NCBI GenBank assembly: GCA_946630765.1
Contig: CAMOZF010000082.1
Coordinates: forward strand, 1 to 7,535
Reading direction: 5' to 3'
DNA: 7,535 nt
DNA from: an uncultured Lachnospiraceae bacterium
GTDB lineage: Bacteria; Bacillota_A; Clostridia; Lachnospirales; Lachnospiraceae
A program made the translations under genes and the position numbers. The notes below the pieces were generated by a model. It ran no database searches, was not told the DNA's origin, and worked only from the letters and a program-made list of their open reading frames with translations. Below, in pieces: positions 1 through 5,530 of the stretch (position 1 is its first letter; every line of letters begins with the position of its first letter).

Positions 1-683
1 TCGGCGGGTATGACGAGCATCTGATCTTCGAGGGCCTGAATGAGCCGCGGCTGGTCGGAACCGACGTCGAATGGAGCGTGAGAAAAGGTGATGCAGCCTC
101 CGAGGACGCGGTCGCCTGCATTAATGAGCTGAACCAGCTTTTTGTCGATACGGTGCGTGCCTCCGGCGGAAATAATGAGACGCGCTATCTGATGGTGCCG
201 GGCTATGCGGCGTCCCCGGACGGCGTTCTGACGAGCGGCTTCTCGATCCCCGCAGATCCTGCGGATCCGACGGGCGAGCAGCACCGGATCATTCTGGAGG
301 TGCATGCCTATACACCGTATGATTTCGCGCTGAAGCCGGGCGGCGGCTCACTTTTCCAGGTGAAGCTTGAAGTCTGCACGAGAGACATTAACGCGTTTAT
401 GGACCGCCTGTACAAGACCTATGTTTCGAAGGGCGTTCCGGTCGTGATTGACGAATTCGGCGCGGTTTCCCGGCTCAATAAGGAAGGCGAGCTGAATGTT
501 CAGGACCGCGTGGAGTATTCGGCATACTATACGGCCTATGCGCGTGCGCACGGCATGAGCTGCTTCGTCTGGGACAACGGCGCGGCGGAAGGGGACGGAG
601 AGCTGTTCGGTCTCTACAGCCGCAGCGGGAAGTATTTTATCTTCCCCGAGATCGTGGAAGCTCTTGTAAAGTACGGAAAGTGA
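1..683 (+). CDS. GH5 (subfamily 4-like) endo-beta-1,4-glucanase/xyloglucanase, 3' part only
   Basis: Partial gene: the reading frame is open from the left edge (first full codon at position 3), giving 226 visible residues to a TGA stop. A GTG at 78 is in frame, but it lies downstream of the catalytic NEP motif, so it is not the true start. The visible part is the second half of a GH5 (beta/alpha)8 barrel. FEGLNEPRLVGT places the acid/base Glu at visible residue 14. EVHAYTPYDF carries the conserved His-x-Tyr (residues 101 and 103). VVIDEFGA carries the nucleophile Glu at residue 151, and FVWDNGA carries the substrate-stacking Trp at 190. The wording of these motifs resembles subfamily GH5_4, whose members cut xyloglucan, mixed-linkage glucan or carboxymethylcellulose, some with xylanase side activity. 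The protein ends soon after the barrel with no dockerin, binding module or anchor at the C-terminus. Whether it is secreted cannot be told without the N-terminus. It is probably co-transcribed with the GH120 gene 36 bases downstream. Confidence 0.9.
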   Translation, partial: GGYDEHLIFEGLNEPRLVGTDVEWSVRKGDAASEDAVACINELNQLFVDTVRASGGNNETRYLMVPGYAASPDGVLTSGFSIPADPADPTGEQHRIILEVHAYTPYDFALKPGGGSLFQVKLEVCTRDINAFMDRLYKTYVSKGVPVVIDEFGAVSRLNKEGELNVQDRVEYSAYYTAYARAHGMSCFVWDNGAAEGDGELFGLYSRSGKYFIFPEIVEALVKYGK

Positions 684-702
684 CGTTTTTCAAATCAACT
701 TC

Positions 703-712
703 AGAAGGAGGT
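703..712 (+). promoter_or_regulatory. Strong ribosome binding site of the GH120 gene
   Basis: AGAAGGAGGT lies 7 bases before the ATG at 720. It is a near-perfect anti-16S match and fixes the start. The 36-base gap after the GH5 stop shows no terminator or convincing promoter, which supports co-transcription of the two genes. Confidence 0.85.
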
Positions 713-719
713 ACTATTC

Positions 720-2714
720 ATGTTCTTTCATGTCAGTGTAAATGGCTGCGATCGCGGAAACGGGTCGGAGAATTCGCCCTTCCGCAGCATCGGGAAGGCC
801 GCCTCGATTGCGCTGCCCGGCGATACCGTCAAGATCCACGCCGGCGTCTACCGTGAATGGGTCAGCCCGGCAAACGGCGGGACGGAAGATCACCGCATCG
901 TTTACGAAGCCGCAGGGGACGGCGAGGCCGTGATCAGCGGCGCGGAGATCGTCACCGACTGGACGGACGAAGGAAACGGCGTGTGGCGCACCCGCGTTCC
1001 CAATACGCTTTTTACGTACCGGAATCCCTTTGATACCCCGGTTTACGGCGACTGGCTTTTCAGCGAACTGCCTGCCTGTCATCTCGGACAGGTCTATCTC
1101 AACGGAAAATCGCTCTACGAACGTCCGACGCTCGAAGAAGTGAAGCATCCCGAACCCTGGCCGGAAGCGAAATACCCGGAGGATTCGCTCCTGGCGTGGT
1201 ACTGCGAGGTTGACGGCACATTTACGACGATCTGGGCGAATTTCGGCACGGCTGATCCCAGGAAGGAGTGCGCGGAGATTAATGTCCGGCCGTTCTGCTT
1301 CTGGCCCGAAAAGACCGGGCGCGACTATATCACGGTCCGCGGTCTGACCCTTCGACAGGCTTCGCCGCAGTGGGCGCCGCCGACAGCGCTTCAGGAGGGC
1401 CTGATCGGTCCGCACTGGGCGAAGGGCTGGATCATCGAAAACAACAAAATCTGCGAGTCGACCTGCTCCGGCATCAGTCTCGGAAAGGAGATCTCCACCG
1501 GCCAGAACGAGTGGTCCGATCTGAAATTCAAGTTCGGCACCCAGCGCGAGCAGGAGGTTATTTTCCGCGCGCTTCACAGCGCCCATTGGGATAAGGAACA
1601 TGTCGGCAGTCATATTGTTCGTTACAACGAGATCTCGGAGTGCGAGCAGTGCGGCATTGTCGGACATCTCGGCGCGGTTTTCAGTGAAATCTACGGAAAC
1701 CGCATCCACCACATTCATCACAAGATGACCTACCACGGCGCGGAGGTGTCGGGCATCAAGCTACACGCCTCGCTGGATGTGAATATCCATGACAATGTCT
1801 TCTACAGCAGCTACCGGGCCGTCTGGTTCGACTGGCAGGCGCAGGGAACGCATCTGCACCACAACCTCTGCTTCGACAACCGTTCGGAGGACCTTTTCGT
1901 GGAGGTCTGTCACGGCCCGTACATGGTTGATCACAACCTGTTCCTGTCGGCGATGAACTTCCGGAATGTTTCGCAGGGCGGCGCCTTTGCGCACAACCTT
2001 TTTGCGGGGCGTATCGTGATCAATCCGGACCGCGGCCGCATGACGCCTTACCACTTCCCGCATGAAACGGCGGTGGCCGGCTATACAAATATCATCGGCG
2101 GAGACGATCGTTTCATCCAGAACATTTTCCTGCGCGACGAGGATCCGAACGACGAGCCTGTTCCGATGGGCTTTTTCGAGCATCTGCCGCTCCCCGAGCG
2201 CACGCAGGAGGAGCTTGAAAAGGACAAACAGGCGAAGATGGAAGGACTCCCGACGAAAAACAACGCGACCCTTTACCCGGTCGGACTGCGTTCCTACGAT
2301 GAATATCCCGGCCCGGATGACAAATTCTGGGAGAAGCCCTTCGGCCCCTGGATGCTGTCCGCGCACCTGCCGTGCTGCATGAAAAATAATCTTTACCTCA
2401 ATAACGCGCGGCCGAGCGCGATCGATGAGGGGGCAGTAGAGAAGGCGGAGCCCGGCATCAAAATCACACTGGATCCTGATCAGGGAAGCGTGTCTCTGAC
2501 CGTCGATCCGAAGGTCCTTCGCGGCCTTTCGACCGTGACTGTCACGAGTGATCTCCTTGGTAAATCGTATCACGCAGAAGAGCGATTTGAAGAGGCGGAC
2601 GGTACGGATTACATCCTTGACCGGGATTATTTCGGTAATTCGCGGCCTTCCGGAAATCCGATGCCGGGGCCGTTTGAGATCGAAGGCGACGAACCGGTGA
2701 GCTTCACATTGTAA
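720..2714 (+). CDS. GH120-type beta-xylosidase (right-handed parallel beta-helix)
   Basis: Complete gene, 664 residues. The characterised family member is XylC of Thermoanaerobacterium saccharolyticum, a retaining beta-xylosidase that releases xylose from xylo-oligosaccharides. From memory, the resemblance is clear along the whole length. The N-terminus carries the helix-starting SIGKAASIALPGDTVKIHAG and VYREWV (about residues 23-48), and later regions include WAPPTA (218-223), GLIGPHWAKGWIIENN (227-242) and IVGHLGAVFSEIYGN. The XylC nucleophile Asp382 corresponds to Asp371 in WFDWQAQGT, and its acid/base Glu405 to Glu395 in LFVEVCHGPYMVDHN. XylC is about 640 residues; the extra length here is partly a charged segment around 489-515 (ERTQEELEKDKQ). 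The start is fixed by the ribosome binding site and by alignment of the first residues (FFHVSVNG). There is no signal peptide, so a cytoplasmic enzyme acting on imported oligosaccharides is likely. Sugar specificity beyond xylose is not proven. Confidence 0.92.
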   Translation: MFFHVSVNGCDRGNGSENSPFRSIGKAASIALPGDTVKIHAGVYREWVSPANGGTEDHRIVYEAAGDGEAVISGAEIVTDWTDEGNGVWRTRVPNTLFTYRNPFDTPVYGDWLFSELPACHLGQVYLNGKSLYERPTLEEVKHPEPWPEAKYPEDSLLAWYCEVDGTFTTIWANFGTADPRKECAEINVRPFCFWPEKTGRDYITVRGLTLRQASPQWAPPTALQEGLIGPHWAKGWIIENNKICESTCSGISLGKEISTGQNEWSDLKFKFGTQREQEVIFRALHSAHWDKEHVGSHIVRYNEISECEQCGIVGHLGAVFSEIYGNRIHHIHHKMTYHGAEVSGIKLHASLDVNIHDNVFYSSYRAVWFDWQAQGTHLHHNLCFDNRSEDLFVEVCHGPYMVDHNLFLSAMNFRNVSQGGAFAHNLFAGRIVINPDRGRMTPYHFPHETAVAGYTNIIGGDDRFIQNIFLRDEDPNDEPVPMGFFEHLPLPERTQEELEKDKQAKMEGLPTKNNATLYPVGLRSYDEYPGPDDKFWEKPFGPWMLSAHLPCCMKNNLYLNNARPSAIDEGAVEKAEPGIKITLDPDQGSVSLTVDPKVLRGLSTVTVTSDLLGKSYHAEERFEEADGTDYILDRDYFGNSRPSGNPMPGPFEIEGDEPVSFTL

Positions 2715-2737
2715 CAAAAAACTGAATAAAATCAAGG

Positions 2738-2783
2738 AAAAGCGGTACCTGTCTTCAAAAATACGAAGGGGTACCGCTTTTTT
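2738..2783 (+). terminator. Intrinsic terminator after the GH5-GH120 unit
   Basis: A perfect 12-bp stem pairs AAAAGCGGTACC (2738-2749) with GGTACCGCTTTT (2770-2781). The loop contains a further CTTC/GAAG pairing (2753-2756 with 2765-2768). The T-run covers 2778-2783. It begins 23 bases after the GH120 stop and separates that gene from the transporter promoter, so the transporter genes form their own transcription unit. On the opposite strand only four T residues follow the stem before CC, so termination in that direction would be weaker. Confidence 0.9.
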
Positions 2784-2800
2784 GTGTTCGGCCGGCGATT

Positions 2801-2819
2801 TTCGATTTTTCGACTTCGA
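2801..2819 (+). repeat. Three TTCGA repeats just upstream of the transporter promoter
   Basis: TTCGA occurs at 2801-2805, 2809-2813 and 2815-2819, in a T-rich stretch ending 12 bases before the -35 box. This is a usual position for an activator site or an UP-like element. The spacing is uneven (8 and 6 bases) and the unit is short, so it may be chance. No binding protein can be named. Confidence 0.25.
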
Positions 2820-2831
2820 GGGGAAAAATGG

Positions 2832-2860
2832 TTGACTTGGTAAATCGTTTTTCCTATAAT
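2832..2860 (+). promoter_or_regulatory. Sigma-A promoter of the ABC transporter operon
   Basis: The -35 box TTGACT (2832-2837) and the perfect -10 box TATAAT (2855-2860) are separated by the ideal 17 bases. It lies downstream of the GH120 terminator and about 100 bases before the solute-binding protein start. Transcription should begin near 2866-2868, giving a leader of about 95 bases. Such a strong core promoter for a sugar transporter suggests control mainly by repression, in line with the inverted repeat in its spacer. Confidence 0.88.
2839..2854. promoter_or_regulatory. Putative repressor operator filling the promoter spacer
   Basis: GGTAAATCGTTTTTCC is an inverted repeat centred on CG, with 6 of 8 positions symmetric in each half (pattern GGwAAAwCGwTTTwCC). 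It fills the gap between -35 and -10 apart from one base. A central CG flanked by A-rich and T-rich arms is typical of LacI/GalR-family operators, and a bound protein here would block RNA polymerase. It is a poor match to the CcpA cre consensus at the outer positions, so a locus-specific regulator seems likelier than catabolite control. No regulator gene is in the window. Confidence 0.5.
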
Positions 2861-2866
2861 GCATTT

Positions 2867-2898
2867 GTGCAAACTGATGAGGCGCCGTCGGTTTGCAT
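2867..2898 (+). ncRNA. Stem-loop at the predicted 5' end of the transporter mRNA
   Basis: UGCAAACUGAUG (2868-2879) pairs with CGUCGGUUUGCA (2886-2897) in a 12-bp stem with two G-U pairs and the 6-base loop AGGCGC. A further G-U pair closes 2867 and 2898. Because transcription should start at about 2867, the stem would begin at or next to the first nucleotide. Stems in this position are known to protect mRNAs from 5'-end-dependent decay, as in E. coli ompA. It is not followed by a U-run, so it is not a terminator. As DNA, the TGCAAAC/GTTTGCA arms could instead be a second protein-binding site downstream of the promoter. Confidence 0.55.
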
Positions 2899-2922
2899 CT
2901 TTAAAAGTTGTTGGAAAGGTAC

Positions 2923-2946
2923 ATGGAAAAAACGACAATTATGTGA
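2923..2946 (+). CDS. Possible 7-codon leader ORF before the solute-binding protein gene
   Basis: ATG at 2923 opens MEKTTIM followed by TGA at 2944-2946. GGAAAGG (2913-2919) could serve as a ribosome binding site, but its spacing of 3 bases is short. The last A of the stop codon is also the first base of AAAGGAG, the ribosome binding site of the next gene, so translation of the leader could influence initiation there. The codons show no bias that suggests a sensed amino acid. ORFs this short often occur by chance, so confidence is low. Confidence 0.22.
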   Translation: MEKTTIM

Positions 2947-2961
2947 AAGGAGCAATGAAAA

Positions 2962-4500
2962 ATGTCTAAATTTTTCAAAAGAGCTGCTGCTGTTCTTATA
3001 GCATGTTTCATGCTGATGGGACTTGTAGCCTGCACCAAGCCCGGTACAGACGCTACGACACCCGCAGCTGACGGCGGAACAACTGCTGAAGCCAAGGACA
3101 ATGGCGGGGATACCGCGAAGTCCGGCGATTATGTCAAGCTTGTTGTCTGGGCTGTAGGAAATGCTGATACCGCGGACTGTGAAGAGGTAGCAGAAGAGGT
3201 CAACAAGATTGCACGTGAGAAGATCGGCTGCGAGATTCAGCTGGTTCGTGGACAGGACGGAGAGCAGATTAACCTGGCTCTGACCACCGGTGAACCGATC
3301 GACCTTCTTTGCTACAACAATATCAATGGCCAGTTCAATACTGTAGTTAACAACAACTGGGCTTATCCGCTTGACGAGCTTCTGGAGAAATACGGCCAGG
3401 GCGCAAAGGCGGTCATCAACCAGTATGACCTGGATGCCTGCAAATACAAGGGTGTTCTGTATGCTCTCCCCAACCAGAAGGATACTTCCCGTGCAGCAGG
3501 TTTTGCAATGCGTAAGGACATCTGCGATGAACTTGGAATCACCGTTCCCGAGACTGGTACTTACGAAGAAATGCATGACATCCTTGTAAAGGTTCATGAA
3601 GCTCATCCCGAAATGTATCCGCTGGTTCCGACATGGGCAGGCGGCGGCATGCAGACCACGCTGCCGAACGATCCGCTGGGCGACGGCCTTGGTATCCTTG
3701 AGGATGCCCGTACAGACAACACGACTGTTGTCAACCAGGCTGAAACCGAATCCTTCAAGAAGTTCTGTGAAATGATGTGGCAGTGGAATCAGGAAGGCCT
3801 GATCATGCCTGATGCGACAACCACGACTGAGAACGCGCTGCTTTCCACGAACGGATTTGCAATGTTCGAAAACTGGAAGCCGGGCAAAGAGCTCGAAGTT
3901 TACAAGGGCAACGGCAAGGAAGTTTACTTCATGAAGATCCATGGCCCGATCAAGCACACCGCGATCCCGAACGGCAACTCCTGGATCATTCCTTATTCCA
4001 CCAAGCATCCTGAAGAAGCGATGAAGATGTGGAACCTGATGTATACGGATCCGGATGTTTCGAACCTTCTGATCAACGGTATCGAAGGCAAGCACTGGGT
4101 ATGGGCAAATGACGAGCATACGCTCATCAAGTCCCCGGATGGTGTTGACCCGAATGCTTCCGGTTACTCATCGGTTGACTGGTCCTGGCCGAATCAGCAG
4201 ATCACTCCTGTTTGGGAAGGTGCTGAGGATCCGGATCTCTGGACCAAGCTCAATGAGTTCAATAACAGCGGCGTTCCGAGTCCTGCAATGGGCTTCATCT
4301 GGGACAGCACAAGCGTTATGAACCAGGTTACCGCCTGCAACAACGTTGCTTCTACTTACAGAACCGCGCTGATGTGGGGCTCCATCGATCCTGAGGAGAA
4401 CATTCCGAAGTACATCGAAGAGCTGAAGGCAGCCGGTATTGATGACATCATTGCCGAGAAGCAGAAACAGCTTGATGCTTTCCTTGCAAGTAAGAAGTAA
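2962..4500 (+). CDS. Lipoprotein substrate-binding protein of a CUT1-type carbohydrate ABC transporter (LplA-like, DUF3502-type C-terminus)
   Basis: Complete, 512 residues. It binds an oligosaccharide outside the membrane and delivers it to the two permeases encoded next. The N-terminus is a lipoprotein signal: positive MSKFFKR, a hydrophobic core, then lipobox LVAC with the lipidated Cys at 24. A flexible linker rich in Thr, Ala, Gly and Asp follows (about 25-55), then the family 1 solute-binding fold starting at YVKLVVWAVGNADT. The C-terminal region (about 440-510, with YRTALMWGSIDPEENIPKYI and the end IIAEKQKQLDAFLASKK) resembles the DUF3502 domain found on LplA-like binding proteins. The start is set by AAAGGAG (2946-2952), 9 bases upstream, and an in-frame TGA at 2956 excludes an earlier start. 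An ATG at 2955 opens only a 4-codon ORF. The ligand cannot be read from sequence; the neighbours suggest xylo- or xyloglucan-type oligosaccharides. Confidence 0.93.
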   Translation: MSKFFKRAAAVLIACFMLMGLVACTKPGTDATTPAADGGTTAEAKDNGGDTAKSGDYVKLVVWAVGNADTADCEEVAEEVNKIAREKIGCEIQLVRGQDGEQINLALTTGEPIDLLCYNNINGQFNTVVNNNWAYPLDELLEKYGQGAKAVINQYDLDACKYKGVLYALPNQKDTSRAAGFAMRKDICDELGITVPETGTYEEMHDILVKVHEAHPEMYPLVPTWAGGGMQTTLPNDPLGDGLGILEDARTDNTTVVNQAETESFKKFCEMMWQWNQEGLIMPDATTTTENALLSTNGFAMFENWKPGKELEVYKGNGKEVYFMKIHGPIKHTAIPNGNSWIIPYSTKHPEEAMKMWNLMYTDPDVSNLLINGIEGKHWVWANDEHTLIKSPDGVDPNASGYSSVDWSWPNQQITPVWEGAEDPDLWTKLNEFNNSGVPSPAMGFIWDSTSVMNQVTACNNVASTYRTALMWGSIDPEENIPKYIEELKAAGIDDIIAEKQKQLDAFLASKK

Positions 4501-4531
4501 TTCTGCCTGACAGAAAAAAACCAACACAAAA

Positions 4532-4565
4532 ATGCAGGTGTCAAAAGCTTTTTTGACACCTGCAT
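4532..4565 (+). promoter_or_regulatory. Perfect 15-bp intercistronic hairpin between binding protein and permease genes
   Basis: ATGCAGGTGTCAAAA (4532-4546) pairs fully with TTTTGACACCTGCAT (4551-4565) around a 4-base loop. On the + strand GATTAATTC follows rather than a U-run, so it should not act as an efficient terminator. Hairpins between binding-protein and permease genes are known (malE-malF) to stabilise the upstream message and give more binding protein than permease, which is the likely role here. Read on the - strand, the stem is followed by TTTTTGTGTTGG and then a second T-run, so it could stop antisense transcription. Confidence 0.7.
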
Positions 4566-4580
4566 GATTAATTCATGTGA

Positions 4581-4588
4581 AAGGGGGG
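4581..4588 (+). promoter_or_regulatory. G-rich ribosome binding site supporting a TTG start
   Basis: AAGGGGGG ends 10 bases before the TTG at 4599. The unusual G-run, the long spacing and the weak start codon suggest the permease is translated less than the binding protein. The next in-frame start, an ATG at 4620, has no ribosome binding site of its own and would remove the positive N-terminal residues before the first membrane segment. Confidence 0.65.
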
Positions 4589-4598
4589 CGGATTACAC

Positions 4599-5516
4599 TT
4601 GAAGAAATTTGCAAAAACAATGAAGCATTTCTGGCCGTTGTATCTGATGTTCATACCCGGCACAGTGTATCTTTTCATCAATTCCTATATTCCGATGTTC
4701 GGCATCCAGATTGCCTTCAGACAGTACAATGCCGCACTGGGAATATACGGAAGCCCGTGGTGCGGACTGAAAAACTTTGAATTCCTCGTCAAGACCAAGG
4801 ATGCTTGGATCATGATCAGAAACACCGTACTTTACAATGTGGTGTTTATCATCCTGGGTACGATTCTGGCTGTAACAACGGCCATCATCCTGAATGAGAT
4901 CCGCAACAAAACAGCAAAACAGTTATATCAGACGATCATTCTGATCCCGTTTTTGATCTCGATGGTCATCGTCAGTTATCTGGCCTTTGCTTTCCTGAGC
5001 ACCAGTAACGGTTATATCAACAACTCGCTGTCAAAGATTTTCGGCATCAAGCCGATTGACTGGTACAATACACCGAAGTACTGGCCGTTTATTCTTGTGA
5101 TCATTAATGTCTGGAAGGGCATTGGATATAATATGATCCTCTATTACGCGACCATCTGCGGTATTGACGGTTCCCTCTATGAAGCAGCGGTTGTGGATGG
5201 CGCTTCCCGTTGGCAGAGGGTTGTGCATGTCACGCTGCCTGGTCTGAAATCAACGATCATCATTCTGACACTGATGGCGCTCGGCGGAATCTTCCGTTCC
5301 GATTTCGGTCTTTTCTATCAGGTGCCTCAGAACTCCGGCCCGCTGATGAATGTGACGCAGACAATCGACACCTACGTATACCGCGGACTGATGCAGAACA
5401 ACAATATCGGAATGTCTTCCGCAGCAGGTCTCTATCAGTCGGTTGTCGGTTTTGTGCTGGTAATGACTGCCAATCTGGTCGTTAGAAAGATTGACAGTGA
5501 CAGCTCACTGTTCTAA
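4599..5516 (+). CDS. LplB-type carbohydrate ABC transporter permease (first membrane subunit)
   Basis: Complete, 305 residues, a typical length for this family. It forms half of the membrane channel of a CUT1 oligosaccharide importer, paired with the next gene's product. Six membrane segments can be seen at about 12-31, 77-98, 111-133, 161-185, 217-236 and 275-295. The cytoplasmic EAA loop that contacts the ATPase reads YEAAVVDGASRWQRVVHVTL (Glu195, Gly201), followed by Pro214. The opening HFWPLYLMFIPGTVYLFINS, then YIPMFGIQIAFRQY, is characteristic of LplB/YteP-like permeases, which usually go with LplA-type binding proteins. The TTG start is chosen because of the upstream G-rich ribosome binding site and family-typical N-terminus. 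No ATPase gene is nearby; such systems commonly share an MsmX-like ATPase. Confidence 0.92.
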   Translation: MKKFAKTMKHFWPLYLMFIPGTVYLFINSYIPMFGIQIAFRQYNAALGIYGSPWCGLKNFEFLVKTKDAWIMIRNTVLYNVVFIILGTILAVTTAIILNEIRNKTAKQLYQTIILIPFLISMVIVSYLAFAFLSTSNGYINNSLSKIFGIKPIDWYNTPKYWPFILVIINVWKGIGYNMILYYATICGIDGSLYEAAVVDGASRWQRVVHVTLPGLKSTIIILTLMALGGIFRSDFGLFYQVPQNSGPLMNVTQTIDTYVYRGLMQNNNIGMSSAAGLYQSVVGFVLVMTANLVVRKIDSDSSLF

Positions 5517-5517
5517 G

Positions 5518-5524
5518 AAGGAGG
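5518..5524 (+). promoter_or_regulatory. Ribosome binding site of the second permease gene
   Basis: AAGGAGG lies 6 bases before the ATG at 5531 and begins directly after the upstream stop codon (5514-5516). It is a stronger site than that of the first permease. The 14-base gap implies co-transcription and probable translational coupling. Confidence 0.8.
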
Positions 5525-5530
5525 CGACAT

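Noticed and set aside
78..683. GTG at 78 as the start of a separate 201-residue protein
   Set aside because: The same frame is open to the left edge and carries the GH5 NEP acid/base motif upstream of 78, so this is an internal codon of a truncated gene.
714..1736. 340-codon open frame on the - strand opposite the GH120 gene
   Set aside because: The + strand frame has clear family motifs, and the - strand product shows no recognisable domain. It is a by-product of GC-rich codon use in the sense gene.
2838..2852. CcpA cre site in the transporter promoter
   Set aside because: The central CG and A/T arms fit loosely, but the outer TG and CA positions of the cre consensus are not matched. A different repressor operator is a better reading.
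1761..2864. 367-codon open frame on the - strand across the end of the GH120 gene and the promoter region
   Set aside because: It runs through the terminator and the sense promoter, is rich in Arg and Val in the way of shadow frames, and has no recognisable motif.
2955..2969. ATG at 2955 as the start of the binding-protein gene
   Set aside because: It is out of frame and stops after four codons. It also lies only 2 bases from the ribosome binding site, whereas ATG 2962 has proper spacing.
2854..4119. 421-codon open frame on the - strand opposite the binding-protein gene
   Set aside because: Although long, it lies entirely opposite a well-supported lipoprotein gene and its leader. Its product has scattered hydrophobic stretches but no family signature.
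4577..4780. 67-codon + strand frame overlapping the start of the first permease
   Set aside because: It overlaps the permease in another frame and has no sensible product. The permease frame has membrane segments from its first residues.
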